A stretch of DNA of 64,000 bases. Source: Phyllostachys edulis (taxonomy: Eukaryota; Streptophyta; Magnoliopsida; Poales; Poaceae). Shown here piece after piece: positions 23,834-35,718 of the stretch (the stretch's first letter is position 1; each line of letters opens with the position of its first letter). The stretch spans positions 41,205,889-41,269,888 of the forward strand of contig CM070559.1 of the NCBI GenBank assembly GCA_036346405.1. The letters run 5' to 3'. A model generated the notes under the pieces. It was not told the DNA's origin. It saw only the letters and a list, made by a program, of their open reading frames with translations, and did no database searches. The position numbers and the translations under genes were made by a program.

Positions 23834-23867
23834 GGCGTCTACTATAGCCTGTTTTGTAGTAGTGGCA

Positions 23868-23919
23868 GGTGGAGGCGTTTGATCTGACGATCGTGATCTC
23901 GCCACCACCGGGCCGATGA
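23868..23919 (+). pseudogene. CACTA small coiled-coil gene, outer copy (3' end)
   Basis: The last 17 codons or so of the gene starting at 13195, displaced by the inner CACTA. Joined across the insertion the frame reads QVEAFDLTIVISPPPGR and stops at 23917-23919. Confidence 0.55.
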
Positions 23920-24107
23920 GAAGGCTTATGAAGATTTGAAGGCTAAGATAGGATCGCTAATCCTTTTTTTATCGTTTGTGATGTAAAAAGGATATGGCCT
24001 TTTTATCATCTGTTTATTACAAGCGCATAATATTATCATTCCACATTACAATGAAGTCTACATTGACATGTTTCATGTTATGGAATAAATTACAATGGAG
24101 TAAATTC

Positions 24108-27100
24108 TTAATTAAAATATAGCCCTTCATGATGATCGACGCGTATATAGCTAGCTTCCTCACTGGGTTCTTCCTCGAGCCTGATGCCGTCTCCGAAAGG
24201 TGGCAACTCGTCAAATTGATTGTACTCTTCCTCATCCACGACATTCTCAACTCCGAGAATCCTTTTTTCCATGAAGAACTACGTGTTGGTTCTTATTTGC
24301 CGGGTCTGTCACATAAAAAACTTGAACAACTTGCTTAGCGAGTACGAATGGTTCGTCCTTGTATTCGACACATTTGAGGTCCACAGTGGTGACACCGTAC
24401 TTGTCGACCTTCACACCTTGCAGAAGTTTAACCCAATGGCATCGAAACAGGGGGATCTTAAAAAGTACGTAATCGAGCTCCCAAATCTCCTCTACGAACC
24501 CATAGTAGGAGTTCAACACACGTGCCCCGGCAGTATTGAACTGCTCGTGAAACGCATCTATACAGATACCGCTGTTCTGGACTGTGATCTTCCTATCTTG
24601 AGCTGCCGCATAAAATGTGTACCCATTTATGTCGTATCCTTGTCATGTCACAATTGTAAATTATGGCCCTTTTGCCAGCCATAGTAGCGTATCATCACTT
24701 GATGACCTCCCAGTGATTTGCACCTTTAACCATTCGTTGAACCGACGGTTATGCTCTCTCGTGATCCAAACCTCCGACCGGTCTGGATTCTGTTGGCGTA
24801 CCATGTCTTTGTGCTCGTCGATGTACGGGGACACTTGGGTCATGTGTTGCAAGACCGTGAAATGGGCTTGAGCGTACGTATCCAAATCGGGAGTGATTGA
24901 TTTCCTTCCGATGGTCTTGATACCATCCAGTCTCCCCTCATGACGAGATAGAAGCACACCTATCGGTTCCACCTGAGCCATGTAGTCGACGTAGAACTCA
25001 ATTACCTCTTCGGTTGCATAACCTTCGATGATGCTGTCCTCCAGTTGAGATCAATTCCATACGTACGACTTGAGAATGCCCATGTACCTCTCGAACAGGT
25101 ACAAATGATGTAGGAACACAGGGCCGCATATCTTTATCTCTTTCACAAGGTGAATAATGAGATGGACCATGATATCGAAAAATGACAGAGGGAAATACAT
25201 CTCAAGATGGCATAGAGTCGTCACCACCTCAGCCTACAGAGCATCTAGTCCTTGGGGATCGATGACCTTCTGAGCAATTGAGTTAAAGAAATAATACAGC
25301 CTCAAGATTGCCACTCGGACCTTATTCGGTAAGATACTCCTAATTGAAACAGAAAGCATTTGTGTCATCAGCACATGACAATCATGAGACTTTATACCAA
25401 TTAATTTCAAATCTTCCATAGAAACAAGTTTCTTAATGTTAGCGGAGTAACCAGACGGGACTTTCACACCATGCAAGCTCTGGCACAATTTATTTCTCTC
25501 AGCCTTGGACAAAGTGTAGCAAGCTGGGGGAAGATACGTTCATCCTTTATCGGTCTCTTTCGGTGCTAACTTGGTCCTTATGTTCATATCAACCAAGTCA
25601 CACCGTGCGTTAACACCATCCTTTGTTTTGCCACTAATGTTCAGTAAGAGACCAATCAAGCTATCATATACATTCTTCTCCACGTGCATGACGTCGATGC
25701 AGTGGCGAACTTCTAAGTGCTCCCAATAAGGCAAGTCCCAAAAAATTGACCGCTTCTTCCAGATGTTCTTCTGACGGGTTCTTAATTTACATCCATTCCC
25801 AAGCACAACATTGATATCCTTAACCATATCATAGACCTCTTTCTCTCTAAAAGATCTTGGAGCTGAACCGTCCTCCTTATTTCTGTCGAATTGTTTCTTC
25901 ATCTTGCGGTATGGGTGACTCCTGGGAAGGAACCTACGGTGATGCATATACACAGTTTTGCACGAGTTGTTTAGCCATACACTCTTCGTAGCATCTAAGC
26001 AATGCGGACAAGCTTTGGCTCTTTTTGTACTGAAGCCCGACAGGTTACCAAGGGCAGGAAAATCATTGATGGTGCAGAACAATATGGCGTGTAAAGTGAA
26101 GTTCTCTCGTTTGTACGCATCCTATACCTGTACCCCTTTGTTCCACAGTGTCATAAGATCTTCCAGCAATGGTGCTAGGTACACATCAATATCATTCCCA
26201 GGTTGCTTTGGTCCTTCGATAAGTAGTGACATCAAAATGCACTTTCGCTTCATACACAGCCAAGGAGGAAGGTTGTACATACATAGATTCACAGGCCAGG
26301 TGCTATCAAGGTAGTTAGAGTTGAGATCCTAAGTTGGATCGATTTGCCTTCGGTAGGATCGAAATCGTAGTATCGAATCATAGAATCGGCGATTCTACGA
26401 AATTGTAAAAATACACATATTTAACATCTACACTATAAGTTTGTATGATTCTTATATGGTTTACCACTTGCATGTTCCTTAAAAGCAGCTAGACATACTC
26501 CAGGAAAAAAAATAGCCTATCATTATCAAGCTCAAGATTGCTCATGCCATAATATAGATATTTGTACTAGCATTACCACACTGATACAATATTTTGCATG
26601 CTCCTTGTTTATTTATAGTTTCATTCTCAAAAATTAATATCAACAAATTATGCTCTAAAACAAAACATCAGCAAAGCCTGGCCTCTAAAAAAATGGCCCT
26701 AAGTCTCTACAAGTAGGCTCGACAGTGCGATTTGGATCGACAGGCTGTCGTGGGATCGTAGAACCGTAATACTCTAAGAGTAGGATCGCGATCCTAACTA
26801 CCTTGAATAGGATCGGATCGACAGTGAGATTTGGATCGATAGGCTATCGTGGGTTCGTAGAATTGTAGGACTCTAAGAGTAGGATCGCGATCCTAACTAC
26901 CTTGGGTGCTATGTCAGCTGCTCATGTTACCGAAAGGATTCATTCCATCTGTACTCAACCCAAACCTTATGTTCCTCGGTTCCGCACCGAACTCTTCGAA
27001 GCTTCGATCGAAGTTTCTCCACTAGGCAGAATCAGCAAGGTATCTTAGCTTTCTATCTTTCTTATGCTCCTCCGAGTGCCAACGCAGCAATCTTGCCTCC

Positions 27101-27912
27101 TTTGGGTTCGCAAATAAACGCTTCAAACGTGGGATCACAAGCAGATACCACAACATCTTGGCAGGAGGTCCTTGCTTCACCTTAGCAGTATTCTAACGCT
27201 TGTATCGGGATGCTTTGCACACGGGTCATACATGCATGTCTGCATACTCTTTACGGTAGAGGATACAATTGTTCGGACATGCATGTATTCTTTCTACTTC
27301 CATTCCGAATGGACAAAGAATCTTCTTTGCTTGGTAGGTGGTGCTGGGCAACACGTTTTCCTCTGGAAGGATGTCCGCTAGGAGACCTAACAACGTCGTG
27401 AAACTCTTATCGGGCCAACCATTGCTTGCCTTCAGCTTCAGCAGTTCAATCACGGTTGACAACCTTGTGTATTCCAGCTTGCAACCAGGGAACAAAGGTC
27501 TCATTGAGTCCTCTATTAAGCCCTCGAATTTACAAAACTCTCTCTCATTGTAGTTCTCTTTTGTATCGCGTAGCATCTGATCCATATTGTCATTGTGCGA
27601 CTTATCCTCATCAAAAGCATAGTCCACATCCAGCATGACATTGACTTCCTCGGCGATGCTATCATTATTAACTTCCGGTATAATCTGCTCTTCACTATGA
27701 CTGGTCCAACATGTATACCCTTTTTTGAAACCCCTTCGAATCAAGTGCGCTTCGATCTGCGCCGGGTTGTTAAACATCTTCAGATTACCGCAATCAATGC
27801 ATGGACAATACATAAAATTTATCCCCTTCTTCAACATATCCTGCTCAGCGGCTCTTCTAAAAGCAACCACGCCATTAATGTACTCTTGACTCACATGGTT
27901 CACACTATACAT
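24108..27912 (-). pseudogene. TNP2-type CACTA transposase of outer element
   Basis: The transposase of the outer CACTA, read leftward. Parts in order: transposase-associated N-terminal domain (27912-27226, with CPCIDCGN and RGFKKGYTCWTSHSEE), a linker with FANPKEARLLRWHSEEHKKD (near 27080), the Transposase_21 core (26300-25540, with HCIDVMHVEKNVYDSLIG), DUF4218-like (25512-24661) and DUF4216-like (24519-24247), ending LYFN with a stop at 24108-24110. A 598-bp MITE interrupts it at 26307. In-frame stops occur (near 25538, 25232 and 24660, for example) and the frame shifts, although introns could explain some. The family normally cuts and joins element ends. MYSVNHVS is the first clear block; an upstream exon may add MDRNW-type residues. 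Confidence 0.88.
26307..26904. mobile_element. hAT-type MITE in TNP2
   Basis: 598 bp with 12-bp inverted ends CAAGGTAGTTAG / CTAACTACCTTG and a perfect 8-bp target duplication GGTGCTAT (26299-26306, 26905-26912). The 8-bp duplication points to the hAT superfamily. No coding capacity. Its right third is a tandem duplication of about 105 bp (26705-26800 and 26812-26904), each copy ending GATCGCGATCCTAACTACCTT. Confidence 0.9.
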
Positions 27913-28049
27913 CCAGTTTCGGTCTATCTACGATACGCATGTAACAAATTAGTGTCAAATTAGATTAATTAATCGCAACTACGTACTCTTCCTATTTACC
28001 AAACATACTTAAATTGATTAGTGATTAATTTATAGCAAACATAAAGGGT

Positions 28050-28200
28050 TATAGATCGTTACCCTCAGAGCTCACGACGAAAATACCAAATATATCTTGA
28101 GAATCCTCTCCTTCTCCTTCTCCTCCCTTCCTCCTCTCCTTCTCCTTCTCCCTTACTCCTTCCTTCCCTTCTCCTCTCTGTCGATGGCGTAATGGGGCTA
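28050..28200 (-). other. TNP2 5' leader region, purine-rich on the minus strand
   Basis: A CT-rich tract on the plus strand (CCTTCTCCTTCTCCTCCC-like) just upstream of TNP2. On the minus strand it is a GA-rich leader ending at a possible splice donor (GAGGGTAACG near 28062). It fits an untranslated first exon; the start of transcription is not visible. Confidence 0.35.
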
Positions 28201-28262
28201 GGTGTGGTGGCTCAAATAGGAATGGGTAGGGGTCTGTCGGGTCTGGGTATTTATAGTGGCAG

Positions 28263-28558
28263 GATATCACAGACGGTTCTTATTACGAACCGTCTGTGAT
28301 ATACAATTATCACAGACGGTCTTTTTAATACAACAATCTATGATAGGTCACAGACGGTCTTTCTTAACGACCATCTATGATACCGCAAATTATCATAGAC
28401 GGTTCTATTAAAGAACCGCTCGTGATAATTCTGACAGTTCTATTAAAAACCGTCATGATAATTGTATATCACGCATTAAGTAGTAAAACCATCTGTGATA
28501 GGTCGGTACTGCCTCGACAGACCCAACACAGATAGTTCCTTTTGAACCGTCTGTGATG
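28263..28558. repeat. Right subterminal repeats of outer CACTA
   Basis: About seven hairpin units of the ATCACAGACGGTT type, between the TNP2 leader and the right terminus. Confidence 0.87.
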
Positions 28559-28593
28559 AGGTGTCTTTTATAGTTTGTTTTGTAGTAGTGAAC

Positions 28594-30036
28594 CTAGATC
28601 GGTTCATTTGGATGGAACAATCTAGGCACTGGTCGGTAAGATCGATCGGTTGTTCAATGGTAGTAAATGGGTTTACGAGGATGTATGAGCTAAAAGTACC
28701 AAATGGTCTTCTGTGCTTGTTCACGACCACATTGCATGATACTCCTACTGGTCGGAATTCTGCAATCGGAGTATGCCGCAGTGCGTGGTCATATCAAGGC
28801 AGTGATTAGATTGGTTCGGAATAGGGTTAATATGATTAATCCGATGATTTCCGAGGATCGGTTACGTGAATAAGATTCATGTCTTAGGAAAAAATTTCGA
28901 GAGTGCTGCCCTCGACTAGTGAGGGACACTACCCCTTCAAACCCCGCCTACTAACCGGCTAGCGGGACCGCCGTAGTCATAGCCGTGTTATATAGTATTA
29001 TGTGTTCATGTCACCCGATAGAATTGGATTCTATGCATAACTCGTTTTTGCATGTATTGATGTGAATAGTATGGCCCATTCTATATGTGATGCATGAATG
29101 GATTTTCATGGCCTGTGTGTCATGCTGTGAGATAGCCATCGAGGTACATATTATTGTATAACGGTCTACGTGCCGACATGTGATGCTTGATATTCTCGTA
29201 TGTAATTCATTACTAGCTTTTAGGAGTAATTGCTTAGTATATGATTGCGGTCGGAGATTTCAAGCATGATGGTCGGAGGACAGGAAGCATGGTGATGGAG
29301 ATCGTCATGTCAAGGGCCATACTATTTCACAGTTTAATTTGATTATCTGTGAATGTATATTCCTGTCATGCTATTGATCATGTTTTAACATGGTAGAGTA
29401 GTATCCCTCAAGAAAAATTAAGCTAATCTGATGCCTTTCCAATCGTTGCGCCTGTCATGATTTTGATCGTTAATTGGTACGTAGGTCGGACACCCACATG
29501 CATAGTGTCGGTTCAAAATAGTTTTGGGCCTTGGGGCATAATGTTGGTCGCCAGGGCATAGAAATGCCGCCCAACAAACAAGATTCATATGAGATATGAT
29601 TGGCAAGAGGCTGCTTACCTAAATCACTAGGTTTCTAGCAGTGATGCCAAAGCTCACTAGGACATAGAAATGCCGCCCAACAAACAAGAGTCATATGAGA
29701 TATGATTGGCAAGAGGCTGCTTACCTAAATCACTAGGTTTCTAGCAGTGATGCCAAAGCTCACTAGGACCTAATGATATTTGGATCTTGAACTCACTATA
29801 TGATGTTTGAGGGAAACATGGTTTAGAACATATAGTGGGAGTATCTTTTATTGATTGTTGATGATTAAGTTCGACCAGGTATGGACTGGTCATATGGTAA
29901 TGCAACCAGGTTCAGACTATTTGTATGATGATACGCGCTGATCGTAGACTGGTCGAACATAACCACCAACATGTGTGTCTGATAGAAGATCTTACATAAA
30001 TATGGTGCTGAATTTTTGCATATTCTGTTGTAGATC
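28594..30036 (+). other. Copia untranslated leader
   Basis: Sequence between the CACTA insertion and gag with no coding frame. It contains a direct tandem duplication of 106 bp at 29557-29662 and 29663-29768 with only a few differences. Confidence 0.7.
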
Positions 30037-30944
30037 ATGGCACCTACTACTTCTTCTGCACCAACCTTTAATTTACGATCTATTCTTGAGAAATAAAAAC
30101 TGAATGGAACCAACTTTATTGACTGGTTTCGTAATCTGAGAATTGTTCTCAAACAAGAAAAGAAGGAATATGTTCTAGAGGGTCCCTATCTCGAGGAACC
30201 AATTGCCGATGCTACTTGAGCTGAAAAGAATGCTTATGAGAAGCATTGCAATGACGTAGTCGATGTGCACTGCCTTAGGCTTGCAACCGTGAACTCTAAG
30301 CTTCAGAAGCAATATGAGACCACAGACGCTTACAATATGATTGTGGGTTTGAAAGGTATGTTTCAGGATCAAGCAAGGGCAGAGAAGTTCAATACCTCTA
30401 AGGCATTATTTTCTTGTAGGCTGTCGGAGGGCAACCGGTCAGTCCTCATGTGATCAAGATGATTGGTCACATTGAGAGCTTGAAAAAGCTTGGTTTTTCT
30501 CTTAGCCAAGAGTTGGCTACTGATGTGATTCTCCAATAGCTCCCTGTGAGCTTTGAGCCTATCATATTGAATTTTCATATGAATGACATGGAGAAATCAA
30601 TGACCGAGTTGCATGGCATGCTTAAAAGTGATAAGGAGAGCATCAAGAAAAGTTCCAATCATGTGATGATGGTTCAAAAGACTACAACCTTCAAGAAGAA
30701 GGGTAAGTCGGGAAAGGAAAAGGGCAAATGAAAGACTCAAGATGAGATTGAGAGTCTCAAGGCTAAGCTTAAGAAGTTTAAGCTGGGTCCTAAGCCTGAC
30801 ACAGAATGTTACCATTGTCATGAGACTAGGCATTGGAAGAGAAACTGCAAGAAGTACTTAGCAGAAACGAAAAAGAACAAAGGAAGTAAGACTTCTAGTT
30901 CAGGTATAAATGTTATAGAAATTAATCTTGCCACCTCTTCGACT
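30037..30944 (+). pseudogene. Copia gag, stop-broken
   Basis: The ATG at 30037 opens MAPTTSSAPTFNLRSILEK and then meets TAA at codon 20. The sequence continues in frame through the copia gag domain, with further stops (TGA near 30217, TGA near 30451, TAG near 30537). The zinc knuckle CYHCHETRHWKRNC (CX2CX4HX4C) lies at 30807-30850 and is intact. Gag packages the element RNA; this copy cannot be translated fully. It is followed directly by pol. Confidence 0.88.
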
Positions 30945-33900
30945 AGTTCTTGGGTATTTGATACCGGATCAGTTGCTCATATTTGCAATTCGATGCACGA
31001 ACTGATAAGAGTAAAAGCTTGGCAAGAGGAGATGTTGATCTTCATGTGGGCAATGGAGCAAGAGTTGTTGCATTAGCTATTGGCACTTTACCATTAGCTT
31101 TACCCCCAGGATTAGTTATGGAACTAAATAATTGTTATTATGTTCTAGCCTTAAGCAAAAATATTATTTCTACTTCATGTTTAGGAGCAGAAGGTTATAG
31201 TTCAGAATAAAGAACTATTGTTGTTTAATTTATTTTGAAGATATGTTTTGTGGCCATGCTTCGTTGGTGAATGGATTGTATGTTTTGAATCTTGAGGATA
31301 TGCCTGTCTATAACATAAATGCTAAAAGACTTCGATCTAATGATATGAATCTCACTTTTGTTTAGCATTGTCATTGTGGTCATATAAATGAGAAGTGCAT
31401 GATGAAGCTCCATAAATATGGTCTTTTAAACTCGTTTGATTTCGAATAATTTGAAACATGTGAATCTTGTTTACTTGGCAAGATGACAAAGACAACCTTC
31501 ACGACCAGAGGTGAGAGGGCGAGTGATCTACTGGTCGTAATACATTCGAATGTATACGGACCAATGAGCACTCCGACCAGAGGTAGTTTTCAGTACTTCA
31601 TAACTTTTACTGATGACTTCAGTAGATATGGCTCTGTCTATTTAATGAGACATAAGTCGGAATCCTTTGAAAAGTTCAACGAATTTCAGAATAAAGTGTA
31701 GAATCAACATGGCAAGATAATCAAATGTCTACGATCTGATCGTGGAGGTGAATATTTGAGCCATGAGTTTGGTAATCATCTAAAGAGATGTGAAATTGTT
31801 CCACAGCTTACTCCATTGGAAACGACTCAATGGAATAGGGTGTCTGAACGACGGAACCGAACATTGTTATACATGATTCGGTCTATGATGAGCCAATCTG
31901 ATCTTCCATTGCAATTTTGGGGATACGCTCTAGAAATAGCGGCTTTCACTTTAAATAGGGTTCCATCAAAAACTGTAGTGAGATATGGACTGGGAGGAAC
32001 CCTGGATTGTATTTTCTCGGGGTATGGGGTTGTGAGGTATATGTCAAACGTTTGACGTCTGATAAACTCACACCCAAGTCCGATAAGTGCTTCTTTGTGG
32101 GGTATCCTAAGGAAACTAAAAAATATTATTTTTATAATCGGGTTGATAACAAAGTGTTTGTTGCCCGTAATGGTGTCTTCTTAGAGAAAGAGTTTCTTTC
32201 CAAAGGAGTCAGTGAGAGCTCAAAGAAATTTGGGAACCATCTGAAAATATTTCAACTCCTACTGAACCTCTATAGGATGAACAAAATTTTGTTGAACCTA
32301 TAGATAAGGCATCAGCCCCACGAAGATCTAAGAGGCCACATCAATTGCCTATAAGGTATTGGCATGATGTTTTATTATTGAATACTGATGAGCCTAAAAC
32401 TGATGCGAAAGCGATGGTGGACCCAGACTCTGAGTCATGGCATGAAGCCATGGGATCCGAAATAACGTCCATGCATGATAATCAAGTTTGGAACTTGGTT
32501 GATGCACTTGATGGTGTTAAAACTATTAAGTGCAAATGGATTTTTTAAGAAAAAAAGATAGATATGGATGGAAATGTTCACATTCCTAAGGCACGATTGA
32601 TTGTGAAGGGTTTCAGACAAATTCAAGGTGTTGATTACGATGAAACCTTCTCTCCTGTCATGATGCTTAAGTCTATCCGGATCATTCTAGCTATTGTTGC
32701 ATATTTCGATTATGAGATATGTCAAATGGATGTCAAAATGGCTTCCAAAATGGAAACCTAAGAAAGGATGTGTCCATGACACAGCATGAAGGTTTTGTCG
32801 ATCCAAAGGAAGCTAAAAAGTTATGCAAACTTAAGAAATCCATCTATGGATTAAAGCAAGCATCTCAGAGTTGGAACATTCATTTTGATGAAGTGGTCAA
32901 AGGGTTTGACTTCATCAAGAACAAAGAATACCCTTGTGTTTACAAGAAGGTTAGTGGGAGCAACCTTGTGTTTTTGATATTGTATGTGGATGACATACTA
33001 CTGGTCGAAAATAATATTCCAATGCTTGAATCTATTAAAGCTTTTTTAAGAAATAGTTTCTCAATGGAAGATTTAGGAGATGTAACATATATTATTGGTA
33101 TAAGAATCTATAGAGATAGATCTAAAAGGCTAATTGGATTAAGCCAGGATATGTACATAGACAAAGTGTTGAAACGGTTCAACATGCAAGATTCTAAGAA
33201 AGGTTTTTTACCCATGGCACATGGTATTAATCTTAGCAAGAGTCAGTGTCCTACGACCACTAATGAGCGAGACAAAATGAGTAGAATCCCATATGCTTCG
33301 GCTATTGGATCTATCATGTATGTCATGCTATGTACATGACCAGATGTGTCGTATGCTCTAAGTGTTACGAGCAAATATCAGTTGGATCCAGGTGAAGGTC
33401 ACTGGATAGCAGTCAAGAATATCTTTAAGTACTTGAGAAGGACTAAGGATGCATTCCTTGTTTATGGTGGTGAGGAAGAGCTGGTCGTAAATGGTTACAC
33501 CGATACTAGCTTCCAAACCGACAAGGATGATTTCATATCGCAAGTTGGGTTTGTGTTTTGTCTTAATGGAGGTGCAATAGGCTGAAAAAGTTCTAAACGG
33601 GGAATGGTTGCTAATTCTACAACAGAGGATGAGTACATTGCAGCTTCAGAAGCTAAAAAAGAGGCTATATGGATAAGGAAGTTCATTTATGAACTGGGTG
33701 TGGTTTCTAGTACTTCCAGTCCAATGGATCTCTATTGTGATAATAGTGGAGCCATTGCACAAGCTAAGTAGCCTAGATCTCATAAAAAAATTCAAGCACA
33801 TACTTCAACGATATCACATCATTCGTGAGATCGTTGAGAGAGGTAATGTGAAGATATGCAAAGTGCACACGGATTTGAATTTTTCTGATCCGCTGACAAA

Positions 33901-33966
33901 GTCTCTCCCGCAACCTAGGCATGAGGCGCACATAAGAGCAATGGATATAAGATACCTATATGATTG
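30945..33966 (+). pseudogene. Copia pol (protease, integrase, RT, RNase H), broken
   Basis: Domains in order: protease with WVFDTGS near 30948; integrase with an HHCC region near 31365, DDFSRYG and SDRGGEY core motifs and SERRNRTLLYMIRSMM near 31840; reverse transcriptase from KARLIVKGFRQIQGVDYDE (32590) with YVDD intact at 32982-32993; RNase H from about 33345, with TEDEYIAASEA near 33625 and DLYCDNSGA near 33730. Stops and shifts break it at several places (31441, 31699, 32546 and 33583, for example). A one-base shift near 32740 breaks QMDVK from the following QNGNL. The order protease-integrase-RT assigns it to Ty1/copia. It ends 20 bp before the 3' LTR. Confidence 0.92.
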
Positions 33967-33969
33967 ACT

Positions 33970-33987
33970 CTAGTGCAAGTGGGAGAC
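33970..33987 (+). other. Copia polypurine tract
   Basis: AGTGCAAGTGGGAGAC directly before the 3' LTR, the expected plus-strand primer site. Confidence 0.7.
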
Positions 33988-35009
33988 TGTTGGTGATATG
34001 CCCTAGAGGCAATCATGGAGATGATTGTATCATGTCTATGTCTATGAGTTATTGAATAAATGTTATTCTGTTCCTTGGATGAATAATTGGTTATAAGATT
34101 GACAAGTATGTGACGTGTTGGTGAAACTCCTTTAATTTATATGATGTCATTCTAAAAGTATCCCTGGTCAGATGTCACTGGTCGAAACACTAGTAACTTA
34201 TCGACCAGCATATGTATTGATTGATGATCATGTTTCACCAGTCATGGATATAGGGATATCGAATCAATAATGTGAACACATGTTAGAAAACATGGGGTTG
34301 GATTGACCCACCTTGAGACACTATTGAGATTGTTATGATTTCATGTATCATTAGTTGGTCTCAAGCAATGATGATGCATAATCCTGAGACCTGAGACTAC
34401 ATGTCTAATAGTACACTTAGGGGCTGCTAAGCACTACTCTGTAACTAGGTAGTTATAAATGTAGCTTTCGGATATGCTATGATACATACGGAGGAATGTG
34501 ACTGGTCGGATATGAGATTTGCCCCTCCTAACATAACAGGAGAGATATCTCTGGGCCCCTCGATGTGGTCGGATAAAGAAAGTGCATGGCCATGCCACTA
34601 GTGGTCGAAGTGTTCAACCACGTAAAGTTATCCGACACTTGATCGAGAAAGTATTGAACAGTCAATGGATGACATAATATATCACTTGGAGTTCAACCAG
34701 ATATCGTGAGGCAAAGGGAGAATACATGGGTAGGCCTTTCAGTTCGATCAGATACGGACTAGTCATATGGAGATACGAGCTGGTCGTAGGCTGGTTGAAT
34801 ATGATCACTTATTGATCGTGAACTGGTCATAAGGAGGTACGGACTGATCATGACAATATATGAGCTGGTCGTAAGTGATAAGGACCTACTTGTAGATCAT
34901 ATTGCATTAAGGTTCGTCCAATATAATTCGTGTGTGTTCGGGAATCGTTATGTCCTGCTAGGAGCCGCTAACGACTCATGAATAAATAAGCGAGGGAACA
35001 TAGCAAGAT

Positions 35010-35464
35010 AAAACAGACCCTCTGAAGTGAGGACATCTCCAAGGCTCCAAACTGCCTCTCCATAACGCAATCCATTCACCGCTCGATCGGTGGTGTGCCC
35101 AGGCACAAGCGGATCCAACCTCAACCCCATCCACTCTCGAAGCGTCATCCGCGCCTCAGGTGCAGGGGGAGGAGCGACAAGAGCAGCAACAGATGCCGCA
35201 GCAGTGGGTGCTATCGGGGCCTGTTAACGGAGAGCACGGATCTCTCCTACCAACTCTCTCAGCAAAGCAAGGGTCTCATCTTGGCCCCCAACCAGAGGCG
35301 GGTCAATAGCAACCCCCTCCATCGCAGTTCTGTTCCCCTCAGCTACTGACTCAACTGCCACAGGTGGTGGCTCCATAGGACCACGCCCGCGGCCCCGATC
35401 TCCACCACGGCCTCCACGACCGCGGCCACCACGACCACGTCCTCTACCTCTCGGCATAGCTATC
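35010..35464 (-). pseudogene. Gag start of the truncated element
   Basis: The minus strand begins MPRGRGRGRGGRGRGGRGG, an Arg-Gly-rich N-terminus common in one group of gypsy gags, followed by LALLRELVGEIRALR and then, in a shifted frame or after a stop at 35223-35225, LREWMGLRLDPLVPGHTTDR. The frame stops at the deletion near 35010. Arg-Gly repeats may bind RNA. Only the first 150 or so codons are present. Confidence 0.6.
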
Positions 35465-35704
35465 AACCACAATCAATAACACACAATAAGCTCAACGGTC
35501 AATATAAAATCATGCATCAGTATCCAACAAAAACATAAGCGTAAAGCAATATTCGTCCCACTCCCTAACTTATTGTGCACTAGTGTGTCAAATTTTAAAT
35601 TAGTTTACCATTAGCAAATTTTAGTTGTTTTACTAACCATAAAACAAATTTTAGCAATTTTAGGTTACCTAAGTTGTTAATCTATTCACCATGGACCTAA
35701 AACC

Positions 35705-35718
35705 TGGCTCTGATACCA
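35705..35718 (-). other. Primer binding site of the truncated element
   Basis: The minus strand reads TGGTATCAGAGCCA two bases after the LTR end at 35721, matching initiator tRNA-Met. Confidence 0.85.

Larger units (their letters stand above)
13620..23864 (+). mobile_element. Inner CACTA element, 10.2 kb, lacks TNP2
   Basis: It starts CACTACTACGAGGCAG at 13620 and ends GCCTGTTTTGTAGTAGTG at 23864. The 3-bp duplication GCA flanks it (13617-13619, 23865-23867), and removing it restores the outer small gene. Terminal repeats are at 13635-14075 and 23580-23833 and internal repeats at 22382-22577. It carries a TNP1-Ulp1 pseudogene (14296-17367) and a small-gene copy (22805-23307) but no TNP2. It is therefore a non-autonomous relative of its host. 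Its 5' intron holds tandem repeats and a gypsy gag-LTR fragment. Confidence 0.88.
7470..28590 (+). mobile_element. Outer CACTA (En/Spm) element, 21.1 kb
   Basis: The element begins CACTACTACATACAG at 7470 and ends TTTTGTAGTAGTG at 28590, inverted termini of the CACTA class. The 3-bp target duplication AAC flanks it (7467-7469, 28591-28593), as expected for CACTA insertions, and the site rejoins as copia leader. Subterminal arrays of palindromic repeats lie at 7493-7940 and 28263-28558. Cargo: TNP1-Ulp1 gene (minus, 8147-11235), an internal repeat block (12599-12957), a small plus-strand gene split by a second CACTA element (13195-13619 plus 23868-23919), and TNP2 (minus, 24108-27912). Without the nested element it is about 10.9 kb. 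All genes carry lesions, so it is not autonomous now. Confidence 0.93.

Noticed and set aside
7493..28558. Regularly spaced palindromic repeats resembling a CRISPR array
   Set aside because: Units are near-perfect palindromes without unique spacers, sit at CACTA termini, and the genome is a plant; they are subterminal transposon repeats.
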